A stretch of 64,000 nt of DNA from CAVZMO01 sp963776195. Its GTDB lineage: Bacteria > Nitrospirota > Thermodesulfovibrionia > Thermodesulfovibrionales > SM23-35. Shown piece after piece: positions 7,830-18,636 of this stretch. The notes beneath the pieces are model-generated. The model made no database searches and was not told the DNA's origin. It saw nothing but the letters and a program-made list of their open reading frames with translations. Position numbers and translations under genes: made by a program. The stretch is taken from assembly GCA_963776195.1 (NCBI GenBank), contig CAVZMO010000044.1:8261-72260 (forward strand), written 5' to 3'. The first letter of the stretch is position 1, and each line of letters begins with the position of its first letter.

Positions 7830-8185
7830 ACCATAGTCCTCCTTTGAATAATGAATTTTTGCGAGCTTTCCTGTCGCCCCGAATCAGGCAATCTTATCAT
7901 AAATTAATGAACAGAGACAACAACATGTCTTTGAATCTAAAAGCAATTTCCCCGACCGTTCTATCACATTTTTTTATCCTTATATGCTTATTATTTCATA
8001 TCTTTATAATCTTTAATATTAATAGCAATGCATATGCCAACCACACAACTCATTGAAATTTAAACAAAACTCTTTCCCACCCGCAAAAAAATGCAATTTT
8101 CTGATGCAAATCAAAAACACAGATCAAGGACAGCGGTCTTCTAAGCACTGCAACATAGTGCTGCAGTGGAACTCGATGTTGCTAT
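7830..8185. other. Intergenic stretch, no gene found
   Basis: This interval separates the DUF3373 gene from the DUF4912 gene, both on the minus strand. It is very A/T-rich between about 7960 and 8060. It should contain the porin promoter, but I cannot name a convincing pair of hexamers. No tRNA or coding pattern is visible. Confidence 0.5.
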
Positions 8186-9121
8186 TTAATACCCGAGGCG
8201 AAAAACGGTTTCATCGAGCTTCTGTGGCAAGGCATCCTCTGCAGCAGAACCTGCGCGGGGAGTTGAAACTTTATGAGATCTCGCGATTACGATGAAAGTG
8301 CCTTCACAAGTGATCCCGATATCGGCAATGAATTCTTTTGCAGGGGAGACATCGATATACCGCTGCCCTATTCTCTCGCTGACTGCAATATCAAAATAGC
8401 TGCTCTCATCAATACGATTGAAGTCCATACCGGTGCCCTCACATACCCTGATAGTCAGGTCGCCTTCGTACATTTCCATGGTGTCTTCCCTCACTTCCCA
8501 AAAAACAAAGAGTTTATGGGGATCAACGGGCATGGCCGTGATATCATTTTCTCCATATTCTGACGGAAGTATTTCCGATGGTATCTGTTGACTTTTTTCC
8601 CCGTTGCCGGGATGATCTTTTTCTTTACTCTTCCCTTTGACTTTTTTCTTCGGTATTTTAGTAAATTTTTTTGCTTCTAATTCTTTTGCTGTTTCACGGG
8701 CGTACTTCTTCACAGCCTTTTCAGCTGTTTTCGCTGTCTTCTGCTTTACCTCAACCTTGGCCTTTTTGAAAGGCTTCGCTGCAACTTTTTTACCGGCTGC
8801 CACTTTTTTTGAGGTGGTTAGAGAGACTTTTTTCTTTCTTTCCGCAGTCGGCTTCTCTGAAGCTTTTTTTGTTTTCGCTTTTTCTTTCTCCTTACTTGAA
8901 GTCCTCGCAGATTTTTTCTCTGCTTTCACCGCAGTTTTTATATCAACTTTAACCTCAGCCTTGGCCCTCTTCTTTTCTGCTTTTTTCGGCTTGACCTTTT
9001 TGACCTTTTCCTTTTTGGCAATTCTCTCTCCAGGAGATCCAGGGACTACCGTAATCTTTTCCCCTGTTGCTTTATTCTTTGACCGCTCGGAAATTCCTTT
9101 GGCAGATGTCTTCCTCTTCAT
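8186..9121 (-). CDS. DUF4912 protein with a long Lys/Ala-rich N-terminal tail
   Basis: A 311-residue protein in two parts. Residues ~1-180 are a low-complexity tail dominated by Lys, Ala, Glu and Thr (KKAEKKRAKAEVK, KKVAAGKKVAAKPFKKAK), resembling histone H1-like tails. Residues ~185-311 are a DUF4912 domain: LPSEYGENDITAMPVDP, then FVFWEV, YFDIAV and a closing TPRAG. DUF4912 is thought to be a sugar- or ligand-binding beta fold of unclear role. The basic tail suggests binding to nucleic acid or another polyanion. Other proteins in the window (20161-20412, 32506-33132) carry similar tails. No signal peptide is present. Confidence 0.8.
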   Translation of the reverse strand: MKRKTSAKGISERSKNKATGEKITVVPGSPGERIAKKEKVKKVKPKKAEKKRAKAEVKVDIKTAVKAEKKSARTSSKEKEKAKTKKASEKPTAERKKKVSLTTSKKVAAGKKVAAKPFKKAKVEVKQKTAKTAEKAVKKYARETAKELEAKKFTKIPKKKVKGKSKEKDHPGNGEKSQQIPSEILPSEYGENDITAMPVDPHKLFVFWEVREDTMEMYEGDLTIRVCEGTGMDFNRIDESSYFDIAVSERIGQRYIDVSPAKEFIADIGITCEGTFIVIARSHKVSTPRAGSAAEDALPQKLDETVFRLGY

Positions 9122-9186
9122 ATCCCTTCCTTAAGGCCATATTTTACCCGAAATCAAATGAAGTTAAAAGCAATGTTTAACTTTAC

Positions 9187-11829
9187 TCAATGCGCTTCTG
9201 CCCAGTTTTTTCCAAAATTGATATCCACCTTCAAAGGAACGGAAAGGGCCATGACACCTTCCATCTCTTGTTGAACGATATTTTTTAAGGTTTCAACCTC
9301 GGCTGCCGGGAGCTCGAACAAAAGCTCGTCGTGGACCTGAAGAATCATCCTTGCCCTCAGGGCCTTCTCCTTGAATTCCCTGGATATATTAATCATCGCT
9401 ATTTTGATGATGTCGGCGGCTGTTCCCTGAATGGGAGAATTAATCGCAAGCCTTTCTCCCAGTTGTCGCACCGTTGCGTTTTTGCTCTTGATTTCCGGAA
9501 CTGCGCGCTTCCTCCCGAACAGAGTGGACACATACCCTTTGTCCCTTGCCTCATCCAGGCTTTTCCCGATATAAGCCTTAACTCCGGGATGCCTCTGAAA
9601 ATACTGCTCTATGTATCTCTTCGCTTCCTCTCTCGATATACTGAGTGTTTCGGATAATCCGAAAGGGGATATCCCGTAAATAACCCCGAAGTTGACCGTC
9701 TTTGCGATCCTTCTCATTTCAGACGTTACTTTGTCTGTCGGAATGTTGAAGATTTCAGCAGCTGTCCTTGTGTGCACGTCAAGGTTATTCCTGAAGGCAT
9801 CGATGAGACCCTCATCACGGCTAAGATGGGCGAGCAGCCTCAATTCGACCTGTGAATAATCCGCAGAGAGAAGGAGATTATTTTCTTCGGCTATAAACGT
9901 CTCCCGCATGCGCCTGCCCCATTCCCCCTTAATCGGAATGTTCTGCAGATTCGGTTCGCTGCTGCTTAATCTTCCCGTGGAGGTCACGGTCTGGTTAAAT
10001 GATGTATGAATTCGCCCCGTCTTTGAATTGATCAACCCCGGAAGCACGTCGATATACGTCGTTTTCAGTTTCGTCAGGCTTCTGTAATTGAGGATCTCAC
10101 GGGGCAGTTCATGGGTTGCTGCCAGTTCTTCGAGCACACCCATCCCGGTGGAGAATCCGGTCTTCGTCCTCTTTCCCGGCTGAAATCCGAGGCTGTGAAA
10201 CAAAACCCTGCTCAGCTGTTTTGGAGAGTTGATATTGAATTCTTCCCCGGCCAGGAAATAAATCCTCCTGGTCATACCTTCAAGCTCCCTCTCAAGTTCC
10301 TTTGAAATATCTTCAAGCTTATGCAAATCAACCTTCACACCCGCCATCTCCAGATCGGCAAGGACATAAATCAGGGGCATTTCTATAGTGAAATAGAGGT
10401 CTTCCAGGTTATGTTCTTTCAGCTTGGTAAAGAGTACCTGCTTAAGCGCAAAACTAAGGTGGGCATCGTCGCACGCGTAGGGGGCAGCCTCCTCAAGAGG
10501 GACCTCTGAAAAAGAGCCTCTCTTCCTGATTATTTCCGTGAAGGTTTTCTTTCGGTATGATAGGTATTCCAGCGCAACCTCTTCAAGACTGTGGTTTGGC
10601 TTGTTCGGGTTGATAAGGTATGATGCGACCATCGTATCGTAGAGCGTCCCTTTCACGTTGATGCCGTCCTGCTTCAGGATTATCATGTCGTATTTGAGGT
10701 TATGTCCTATCTTTGCGATCTTCTCCTGTTCAAGGACAGGAGCAAGAATTGCCCCGAGGTCGGATTTTTTTATCTGTGCGGGCACCCCGGGATATGAGTG
10801 AGAGACAGGTATGTAAAACGCCCTGCCTTTCTCAACCGATAACGCCAGGCCGACAAGGGAACCGGCCACAGGGTCCCTGCTTGTCGCTTCGATATCGAAA
10901 GCAAACTCTTCTTTTATTAGTGATATTATTGCCCGCACTCTTTCTTTATCGAATATTGTTTCATAGCTTGCTTCGCTTGACATCGCTGATGGGACCAGCT
11001 TCATCAGGCTTCCGAACTCGAACTCCCTTAACAGAGACAAAAACGAGATCCAGTCAGCCTCCCTCAACCGGAACTCTTCTATGTCAAAATCAATAGGCAC
11101 CGATACATCGAGAGTCGCGAGCTGTTTGCTTAATCTCACCTTGTCCGCGTTCTCGGAAACGAGGAGTCTCAACCTTTCTTTTTTTATTCCCTCCGGATGC
11201 CCGAGGAGGTCTTCGATGCTATCAAATTGAGAAAGAAGTTCCTTTGCCGTCTTTTCACCGACCCCTTTAATACCGGGGATATTGTCGACGGCGTCTCCCG
11301 TCAACGCCATAAACTCCGTGATTCTTTCCGGACCGACACCATATTTTTCTCTGACGAACTGTTCGTCGAGGACCCTGTCTTTCATCGGATCGTATATCTT
11401 CAACTTTTGATCGACAAGCTGGAGCATATCTTTGTCGGCGGTCACAATGAATACATCCAGTCCCCGGGCTGCAGCCTTTTTTGCGATCGTGCCCAGAATG
11501 TCATCCGCTTCATATCCGGGCATCTCGAATATCGGTATGTTAAAGGCAGAAATCATCCTTCTGATATGGGGAATCTGCTCGATGAGGTCCCGGGGCGCCT
11601 CAGGCCTGTGGGCTTTATATTCCTCATAAATCCTGTGCCGCTCTGTTGGGACGGGAGAATCAAAGGACACGACGATACCATCGGGCTTCTTCTCCCTTAT
11701 TATCTTAAGGAGCATATTCGTGAAACCGTAGACCGCATTCGTGGGAATACCTTTCGAGGTTGTAAGCCCTTTAATGGCATAATAGGCCCGATATACGTAG
11801 GAATTGCCGTCGATAAGATAAAGGTTCAC
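9187..11829 (-). CDS. polA: DNA polymerase I
   Basis: An 880-residue three-domain polymerase for gap filling and primer removal. The 5' nuclease (~1-290) shows YLIDGNSYVYRA, the acidic GYEADDILGTIA and GDAVDNIPGIKGVGEKTA. The 3'-5' exonuclease (~305-480) keeps FDIEATS, NLKYDMI and YACDDAHL, so proofreading residues are present. The polymerase domain (~500-880) has motif A (SADYSQVELRLLAH), the O helix (RRIAKTVNFGVIYG) and motif C (QVHDELLFEL). Length is normal. It is followed after 65 bases by the DUF4912 gene on the same strand and is divergent from tig. Confidence 0.98.
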   Translation of the reverse strand: MNLYLIDGNSYVYRAYYAIKGLTTSKGIPTNAVYGFTNMLLKIIREKKPDGIVVSFDSPVPTERHRIYEEYKAHRPEAPRDLIEQIPHIRRMISAFNIPIFEMPGYEADDILGTIAKKAAARGLDVFIVTADKDMLQLVDQKLKIYDPMKDRVLDEQFVREKYGVGPERITEFMALTGDAVDNIPGIKGVGEKTAKELLSQFDSIEDLLGHPEGIKKERLRLLVSENADKVRLSKQLATLDVSVPIDFDIEEFRLREADWISFLSLLREFEFGSLMKLVPSAMSSEASYETIFDKERVRAIISLIKEEFAFDIEATSRDPVAGSLVGLALSVEKGRAFYIPVSHSYPGVPAQIKKSDLGAILAPVLEQEKIAKIGHNLKYDMIILKQDGINVKGTLYDTMVASYLINPNKPNHSLEEVALEYLSYRKKTFTEIIRKRGSFSEVPLEEAAPYACDDAHLSFALKQVLFTKLKEHNLEDLYFTIEMPLIYVLADLEMAGVKVDLHKLEDISKELERELEGMTRRIYFLAGEEFNINSPKQLSRVLFHSLGFQPGKRTKTGFSTGMGVLEELAATHELPREILNYRSLTKLKTTYIDVLPGLINSKTGRIHTSFNQTVTSTGRLSSSEPNLQNIPIKGEWGRRMRETFIAEENNLLLSADYSQVELRLLAHLSRDEGLIDAFRNNLDVHTRTAAEIFNIPTDKVTSEMRRIAKTVNFGVIYGISPFGLSETLSISREEAKRYIEQYFQRHPGVKAYIGKSLDEARDKGYVSTLFGRKRAVPEIKSKNATVRQLGERLAINSPIQGTAADIIKIAMINISREFKEKALRARMILQVHDELLFELPAAEVETLKNIVQQEMEGVMALSVPLKVDINFGKNWAEAH

Positions 11830-12052
11830 AGAAGATTATACCCTAAAATCTCGATGAAAGGGGCATATGGCCTGCAAAAGAGGGAGATACAAAATCACTG
11901 TCCAAAAAATTACTGAGATAGAAAATGCACGATGTCCCTCATTTCAATTACGGTATTGGAAATGCTGTCTCTCTTACTCAATTACTTATTCCCTCAAATT
12001 GACAAAGCTTTCATGCGTATTTTACAGTAAGATAAATATTTAGGAGGGCAAT

Positions 12053-13377
12053 TTGCTTAAATCGGTAGAAGATATCAATACGACAAAAAAGCGTCTCAGG
12101 ATAGAGATACCTTCGGATATGATCGAAGGAGAGATAAAAACTTCCCTTGAGCAACTCAGGCAGAGAGCCAAAATCCCGGGCTTCAGACCGGGGAAAGCGC
12201 CGGTCACTCTGATCGAAAAACGTTTCGGGAAAGAGGTCGAGGGCGAGGTGCTCGAAAGGATCATTCCGGAACAATTAGGCAGCGCGATCAAAGAGGCCGC
12301 TCTCACCCCGATAACGATGCCGGTATTGGAGGAAGAGTTCCAGTTTACACGGAACAACCCTATTGTTTTATCGGTCATAGTCGAGGTCGTACCGAAAATC
12401 GAGAACCTCGATTATGAGAAGATGTCGGTAAAGGATATTCCTGTGGAGGTTGAAGAATCCGATGTGGAAGATACCCTGAAAAGACTCCGGGAACAAAAAG
12501 CTGTTTATGAGGTCGCCGATAAAGCAATAGAGATGGACGATTTTGTCAGCTTTGAATACGCCGACAGCGAGATAGAAGGAGGAGATGTCCCTGCTGCAAA
12601 AGAGATAATCTCAAAGATGGGCAACGAGATATTCCCCCCGACCTCATGGAAAAAGTGATAGGCAGGCAAAAAGGCGATATTATCGAGTTTACGACCACTT
12701 TCGATGAGATGAAATCGAAGGAAATCGCGGGGAAAACCGTAAAAATAAAGGTTATGATAAGCGAGGTGAAGAAAAAAACCTTGCCGGCGATGGATGATGA
12801 ATTCGCGAAAGATCTCGGGTTCGAAAACATTGCTGAATTGAGAGAGAAATTAAGAGAAAAGATATATACGACCAAGAAGGAGCATCTCCGGAAAATACAG
12901 AAGGCCCAGATCGTCAATAAACTGGTCGAAGCCAACAACTTTGAAGTGCCGGAGGTCCTTTTAGAGAAAGAGTTGAATGCCCTGTCGCTGCAGAAAAGCA
13001 TTGATGTCAAAGAGGATGCGGAGCCCGTTGATTCCACACAGGATGACCCGGAGACAGCGCCGGAGGCGGACAGTTCGGGACAGAAAAAAGAAGAAGACCC
13101 GCAGGAATTAAGACAAAGGGCGTCGAGAAACGTCCAGGCCGCTTTAATCATCGATGCCATAGGTCAGAAAGAGGGCGTTATCGTATCGGATAACGAGGTT
13201 GATGAACGGATATCATCCATAGCGAAGAGGCTTTCGGCAACGCCGGAGGCTGTGCGGAATTTCTATGAATATCGGGGAGGCTCACTCGAAAACCTGAGGC
13301 ACTCGATCTATGAAGAGAAAGTTATGGACATACTCCTTTCCAAGGCCATTATCGAAAAAGAGAATAAAGGAGAATAA
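12053..13377 (+). CDS. tig: Trigger factor (one frameshift)
   Basis: A ribosome-bound chaperone with peptidyl-prolyl isomerase activity. Translation starts at TTG 12053, nine bases after GGAGGG. The N-terminal ribosome-binding domain has the signature GFRPGKAP. The frame breaks near 12637 in a run of six C; one more C would restore IFPPDLMEKVIG and continue the PPIase domain in the second frame (12646-13377). The C-terminal domain contains an acidic insertion (about VKEDAEPVDSTQDDPE) unusual for the family. The stop overlaps the clpP start region (TAAATG). The frameshift is most likely a homopolymer consensus error. Confidence 0.93.
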
Positions 13378-13980
13378 ATGAGCGTCATTCCTATTGTTAT
13401 AGAACAGACCGGCCGTTCAGAGAGGGCCTATGATATTTACTCAAGGCTTCTCAAAGACAGGATCATCTTTATGGGCACCGCCATAGATGATAATGTTGCG
13501 AACATTGTCATCGCCCAGTTGCTGTTTCTTCAGACGGAAGACCCCGAGAAGGATATCCATTTGTATGTTAATTCACCGGGCGGCGTCGTGTCCTCAGGGC
13601 TGGCTATATACGACACTATGCAGTACGTAAAACCCGATATCGCAACTTACTGCATCGGGCAGGCTGCAAGCATGGGCGCACTTCTCCTTGGAGCAGGCAC
13701 AAAAGGCAAGAGATTTGCCCTGCCTCATTCGAGGATCATGCTGCACCAACCCATGGGCGGGTTCCATGGACAGGCCACCGATATAGAAATCCACGCCCGG
13801 GAGATACTGAAGATGAAGGACACCTTAAACAAGATCCTCTCCTTTCATACCGGCCAACCTATCGAAAAGATACAGTCCGATACAGACAGGGATTTCTTTA
13901 TGTCGGGAGATGAAGCGAAAGAATACGGTATCGTCGACGAAGTCATCGGCAGTATTAAGGAGAGGAGGCATCGTGGCTAA
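13378..13980 (+). CDS. clpP: ATP-dependent Clp protease proteolytic subunit
   Basis: A 200-residue serine peptidase that forms the tetradecameric barrel for ClpX and ClpA/C-type unfoldases. The triad is visible: Ser in GQAASMGALLLG, His in LPHSRIMLHQPMGG, Asp in the C-terminal part (SDTDRDFFMS). ATG 13378 directly follows the tig stop, and the gene overlaps clpX by eight bases, giving the common tig-clpP-clpX operon. A second possible partner, a double-AAA+ ATPase with an LGF loop, lies at 42096-44467. Confidence 0.98.
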   Translation: MSVIPIVIEQTGRSERAYDIYSRLLKDRIIFMGTAIDDNVANIVIAQLLFLQTEDPEKDIHLYVNSPGGVVSSGLAIYDTMQYVKPDIATYCIGQAASMGALLLGAGTKGKRFALPHSRIMLHQPMGGFHGQATDIEIHAREILKMKDTLNKILSFHTGQPIEKIQSDTDRDFFMSGDEAKEYGIVDEVIGSIKERRHRG

Positions 13981-15214
13981 GAAAGACGAGAACGCACTGA
14001 AATGCTCGTTCTGTGGTAAGGGACATAATGAGGTGAAAAAACTCATTGCAGGCCCTACGGTCTATATATGCAATGAGTGCGTTGAGCTCTGTAACGAAAT
14101 CATTGCGGACACACTCCAGGAAGAGGATAAGATCCCTTCCCTTCCGAAACTCCCAACTCCCAAGGAAATTCATCGGTTCCTGAACGATTATGTCATAGGC
14201 CAGGAAAGGGCAAAGAAAATATTATCGGTCGCTGTGCACAATCACTATAAGAGGATTTACAACCCTGTGGAATCGGACGTCGAATTGCAAAAAAGCAACA
14301 TACTTCTGATAGGTCCCACAGGTACCGGCAAGACCCTTTTTGCACAGACACTGGCAAAAATACTTGATGTCCCTTTTGCCATCGCTGATGCGACTACGCT
14401 TACGGAAGCGGGATATGTCGGAGAAGATGTGGAAAACATAATCCTGAAATTACTGCAGGCAGCCGACTATGACACTGAGAAGGCGCAAAGAGGTATCATA
14501 TACATTGACGAGATCGATAAGATAAGCAGAAAATCGGAGAACCCTTCCATAACGAGGGATGTCTCCGGTGAAGGCGTGCAGCAGGCGCTCCTCAAACTGA
14601 TCGAGGGGACCGTAGCGAATATACCGCCGCAAGGCGGCAGAAAACACCCTCAACAGGAGTATATTCAGGTTGACACGACTAAGATCCTCTTTATATGCGG
14701 CGGCGCCTTTACCGGCCTTGATACAATCGTTGAACAACGGCTGGGGAAGAAAACGGTTGGATTCAATTCCGACAGTGTTGCACGAAAAGAGAGGAATATC
14801 GGTGAAATATTCAGTCTTGTCGAACCCGAGGATCTCATAAAATACGGCCTCATCCCGGAGTTTATCGGGAGAATGCCCGTTGTAGCGGCACTGGATGAAC
14901 TTGACCAAGCCGTTTTGATAAAAATATTGACAGAGCCGAAAAATGCGCTCATGAAGCAATATCAGAAGCTTCTCTCCTTTGACGACGTCAGGCTCAAGTT
15001 CACCGACGGAGCACTCTCTGCGATAGCAAAAAAGGCGATGAAGAAAAAGTCGGGCGCAAGAGGGTTGAGATCTATCCTTGAAGAGATAATGCTCGATGTG
15101 ATGTACGAAATCCCGTCACAAAAAGAGATTAAGGATTGTCTGATAACGGAAGATACCGTTGTGAAAAATGAAAAACCTATCCTGATCTTCGAGAAGCAGG
15201 CAGAGACGGCGTAA
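13973..15214 (+). CDS. clpX: ATP-dependent Clp protease ATP-binding subunit ClpX
   Basis: The start is GTG 13973 with GAGGAGG just upstream. A longer frame opens at 13910 but lies inside clpP and adds residues foreign to ClpX. The 413-residue product has the zinc-binding domain (CSFCGKG...CNECVELC) at ~10-40, Walker A GPTGTGKT, Walker B YIDEIDKI, sensor and pore residues (GYVGEDVE) and the ClpP-docking loop IGF-type region (KKTVGF / GLIPEFIGRMP). It unfolds tagged proteins and feeds ClpP. Confidence 0.98.
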   Translation: MAKKDENALKCSFCGKGHNEVKKLIAGPTVYICNECVELCNEIIADTLQEEDKIPSLPKLPTPKEIHRFLNDYVIGQERAKKILSVAVHNHYKRIYNPVESDVELQKSNILLIGPTGTGKTLFAQTLAKILDVPFAIADATTLTEAGYVGEDVENIILKLLQAADYDTEKAQRGIIYIDEIDKISRKSENPSITRDVSGEGVQQALLKLIEGTVANIPPQGGRKHPQQEYIQVDTTKILFICGGAFTGLDTIVEQRLGKKTVGFNSDSVARKERNIGEIFSLVEPEDLIKYGLIPEFIGRMPVVAALDELDQAVLIKILTEPKNALMKQYQKLLSFDDVRLKFTDGALSAIAKKAMKKKSGARGLRSILEEIMLDVMYEIPSQKEIKDCLITEDTVVKNEKPILIFEKQAETA

Positions 15215-15255
15215 AGAAAATCCGGCGAGGATCATAAGTAAGCCATATAATCCGT

Positions 15256-15330
15256 GTCATTGCGAGGTCGCTTCTACCGGTGTTATCTCGTCTTCCGAAG
15301 TTGAGATTACGTAGTTTCACTTGCAATGAC
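15256..15330. repeat. Degenerate GTCATTGCGAG-type palindromic repeat, possible clpX terminator
   Basis: Arms at 15256-15267 (gtcattgcgagg) and 15319-15330 (acttgcaatgac) pair at 10 of 12 positions. The inner part contains gagatt, as in the widely dispersed GTCATTGCGAG...GCAATGAC repeats. A run of eight T follows at about 15333, so it may also end clpX transcription. Confidence 0.6.
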
Positions 15331-15344
15331 AATTTTTTTTGGAT

Positions 15345-15794
15345 TTAACTTATTTTGGTCTTTCCCGAGGTGATCGCTTTTTCCATAGTCAATTTCAAGG
15401 TCTCTTTCAGGCCTTCATCGCACATCTCGGCGACCGTCTCCCGGATAAAGGCCTGTTCCGCATCTGTGAGTTTCTTGACTTTCGCCTTTCGGCTCCCTGC
15501 TCCCGGTTTCACGTTTGCTGAAACCCTTCCGATCCTGAAACGTATCGCGCTGACTCCATAGGGACTGAGTTTTCTTAAAATATCCCCTCTGAAAAAATTC
15601 AATTCCTGAAGCCAGACCGGTGAATCAACCGTCAGGAGGAGTTCACCCCGGGCCAACAGGGAAGGAGACATATGGTGTGACAGCGGTTCATGGAACAGGG
15701 CATTCCAATTCCTTTTAATCTCCGAGAGTCCTATACCGTCTTCGATGCCTAAATCTTTGATATATGCTTTCAGTAAGGAATCCGCCCTGTACAT
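15345..15794 (-). CDS. DUF721 (DciA-like) protein
   Basis: A 149-residue protein of the DUF721 family, whose best-studied members (DciA) help load the replicative helicase. The central domain is recognisable: W-N-A-L at ~29-32, then SPSLLARGELLLTVDSPVW and LQELNFFRGDILRKL. The basic C-terminal half (SRKAKVKKL) could bind DNA. It lies downstream of rpmB on the same strand with an 11-base gap, so the two may be co-transcribed, and it converges with clpX. A role in helicase loading is inferred from family membership. Confidence 0.8.
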   Translation of the reverse strand: MYRADSLLKAYIKDLGIEDGIGLSEIKRNWNALFHEPLSHHMSPSLLARGELLLTVDSPVWLQELNFFRGDILRKLSPYGVSAIRFRIGRVSANVKPGAGSRKAKVKKLTDAEQAFIRETVAEMCDEGLKETLKLTMEKAITSGKTKIS

Positions 15795-15804
15795 TACCCG
15801 TTCA

Positions 15805-15993
15805 TTAAAAGGCTTTCTTGACTATTTTCGACCGCAGACACCTGGTGCAGACAGCAACTTTCCGGATACCGTGATCCGTTATGATCCGCATCTTCTGCAG
15901 GTTGGGCATTACCACCCTCTTGGTCCTATTATTCGCATGGCTGACATTATTGCCGATAACCCTCTGCTTTCCGCACACAATGCAAATTGCCAT
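15805..15993 (-). CDS. rpmB: 50S ribosomal protein L28
   Basis: A 62-residue L28, a component of the large ribosomal subunit. It opens with MAICIVCGKQRVIGNNVSHA, where CxxC and a later CTRC pair form the zinc-binding type of L28. The middle KRVVMPNLQKMRI is typical. A GGAGGTAAC site precedes the ATG. It is transcribed away from infB. Confidence 0.96.
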   Translation of the reverse strand: MAICIVCGKQRVIGNNVSHANNRTKRVVMPNLQKMRIITDHGIRKVAVCTRCLRSKIVKKAF

Positions 15994-16293
15994 ATCGTTA
16001 CCTCCTTCTTCACTTTTTGAAAGCCCTGCTTTGGGCTCAGAAAAATATATATAGCGAGATCTTCAGAGACATCTTTGCTAATGCTTCAACCTTTTACGGG
16101 GTGCAGTCATTGCATTAAAAAGGTTCATTATGATAACATTTAAAAGCTATTGTTACAAGTGTAATCATGTTGAGCGGGGTTAGCACATCCCCCTATCGGT
16201 CGGAGACATATTTTTATTCTTTTCGATAGCCGGGGCATTCCTGTTCGGTTTATAATATTTTGAACTAATGAAGAACACACGGGTAAAGGATAT

Positions 16294-18636
16294 ATGTCAA
16301 AAATAAGAATTTATGAACTCGCAAAAAAGTTAGGAGTAGCCAACAAGATCATTCTGAACGAACTGTCGAAGCTCGGCATAGAAGGGAAGACCCATTCCTC
16401 GAGTATCGAACCCGAAGTCGCCCGGAAAATAGAAACGATGCTGCTCCAAAAGTCTGGTAAGCCATCCGGGAAAACTGCTCCGGTAAAAGAGGCGGTTACA
16501 AAAACTCTTCGGCCTCGGACAGAGAAATTGCAGGAGGAGCAACATGCGACGGAAGCTCCTCGTGAGGAGATTAAAACTGAAAGAGAGGAAACTGAAACCA
16601 TCGTACCGGAAGAGAAGACGGAAAAAACATTGACCGCGCCCCTGGAGGAAGAAGAATTAAAAATTCCTGATAGGTTCAAAAAGGAAATGGAGACGGAGAA
16701 AATAGAAAAATTTAAGGCAAAACCGGGCATGCAGAGGGCCTTCCAGACCATCAGGAAGATCGAACCGAAAAGAGTTCATGATCAGAGGTCATTCAGGAGG
16801 GGTGGAAAGGGGAGACCCTTCCAGACAGATGACCGGAGACCGCAGGCTCAGCTTATTGCACCGAGGAAAAAGACGTTGAAACTTCAGGAAGGCACCACGG
16901 TAAAAGAATTTGCCGAACTTATCAGTGTTAAGTTCTCCGATGTTATAAAGAAATTTATGGAATTGGGATACATGCCCACAATAAATCAGCCCGTTGACGC
17001 CGACGCAGCCTTGTTAATCGCAGAAAATTTCGGGATAAAGGTCGAACTCGCGCCAATCGAAGAGGATACGGTCGATGTGGAAGCTCCTGAAGACCTCAGT
17101 AATTGTTACCGCGCCCTCCGGTTATCACCATAATGGGACATGTCGACCACGGTAAAACATCATCTTCTTGATGCAATACGGGAGACAAAGGTTACAGAGA
17201 CCGAGGCAGGCGGTATCACCCAGCATATAGGTGCATATAAAGTCAACCTTACCGGCAAGGACATCGTATTTCTCGATACGCCGGGGCATGAAGCGTTTAC
17301 CGCTATGAGAGCGAGGGGGGCAAAGGTCACCGATATTGTTGTTCTCGTTGTTGCTGCTGATGACGGAGTTATGCCCCAGACCGTCGAGGCGATCAACCAC
17401 GCAAAGGCTGCAAACGTGCCGATCGTAGTGGCTATAAACAAGATCGACAAGCCGGAGGCCAATGCTTCAAGGGTGAAGAATGAGCTTGCCGAGTACGGCA
17501 TAATCTCTGAAGAATGGAGCGGCCAGAACATTTTCGTTGAAGTCTCCGCAAAAAAACGTATCGGCATAGAACGACTTCTCGAGATGATACTCCTTCAGGC
17601 AGAGGTCATGGAACTCAAGGCCAACCCTGATAAGCCTGCACGGGGTACGATCATTGAGGCAAAGCTCGACAAAGGAAGAGGTCCCGTCGCGACGGTCCTC
17701 GTTCAATCCGGCTCACTGAAAGTCGGTGACGCATTCCTTGCCGGTATCCATGCGGGAAAAGTCAGGGCATTGATTGACGACAGCGGGAAAAGGATCAGCG
17801 AGGCCGGCCCTTCAACCCCTGTTGAAGTAATCGGGTTCTCGGATGTCCCGTCATCAGGAGATATCTTCACCGTCGTCGAAGATGAAAAGAGGGCAGACAG
17901 ATAGCGCTCGCCAGGCAGCAGAAACAAAGACTTGCCGAGATAGCAAGGACGAGAAAACTTACCCTCGATGAGACTCTATGCGAAAATAAAGGAAGGCGAG
18001 ATAAGGGAATTGAACATCATTATAAAAGGTGACGTTCAGGGTTCGGTCGAGGCTATGAAAGACGCCCTTGAAAATATCAGTCACATCCTCAGGTAAAGGT
18101 GAAAGTCATTCATTCATCCGTCGGCGGCATAAACGAGTCGGACGTTATGCTTGCCACCGCTTCAAGCGCGATTATCATAGGATTCAGTGTAAGGCCTGAA
18201 TTGAAGGCTTCCCAGGTGGCTGAAAAAGAAGGCGTTGATATCAGGTTATATAATGTGATATACGAAGCCATTGAAGATGTAAAGAAGGCGCTCGAAGGAC
18301 TTCTCGAACCCACGCTGAAAGAAAAAATCCTCGGAAGGGCGGAAGTCCGCCAGGTCTTTCCGATATCGAGGATCGGAACAGTCGCCGGATGTTATGTCCT
18401 CGACGGAACGATGAGCCGCGCAAGTGACGGCGTAAGGGTCATCAGGGACAATATCGTTGCGTATACAGGCAAGATCAGTTCCCTGAAGAGATTCAAGGAA
18501 GATGCCAGAGAAGTCCAGGCCGGATATGAGTGCGGCATTATGATAGAAAACTTCAATGATCTTAAAGGTCGGGGATATACTCGAAGATTTCATAATCGAA
18601 AAAATAGCCGGCAAAACTATAATAAATAAATTCTAA
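16294..18636 (+). CDS. infB: Translation initiation factor IF-2 (about six frameshifts)
   Basis: IF-2 recruits initiator tRNA to the ribosome. The N-terminal IF2 domain (IYELAKKLGV) and a charged linker lead to a second IF2-N module (TVKEFAELISVKFSDVIKKF). The GTPase boxes are all readable: IMGHVDHGKTS, FLDTPGHEAF, NKIDKPEA, SAKKRIG. Beta-barrel and C-terminal domains follow. The frame breaks near 17103, 17160, 17897, 17970, 18085 and 18570, each repaired by adding or removing one or two bases. The last repair extends the protein to IAGKTIINKF at 18636. A single-copy essential gene with this many isolated indels almost certainly reflects sequence error. It precedes rbfA and nrnA as a likely operon. 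Confidence 0.92.

Noticed and set aside
8637..9134. Plus-strand frame of 165 hydrophobic, Phe-rich residues
   Set aside because: It is the antisense of a Lys-rich coding tail; AAG/AAA codons read backwards give Phe/Leu. The minus-strand DUF4912 gene explains it.
12546..13160. Long minus-strand frame opposite trigger factor
   Set aside because: It is Ser/Phe-rich antisense of a Lys/Glu-rich gene, has no ribosome site and matches no family.
13910..13972. Longer ClpX start inside clpP
   Set aside because: The extra residues are absent from the ClpX family, and GTG 13973 has an AGGAGG site directly upstream.
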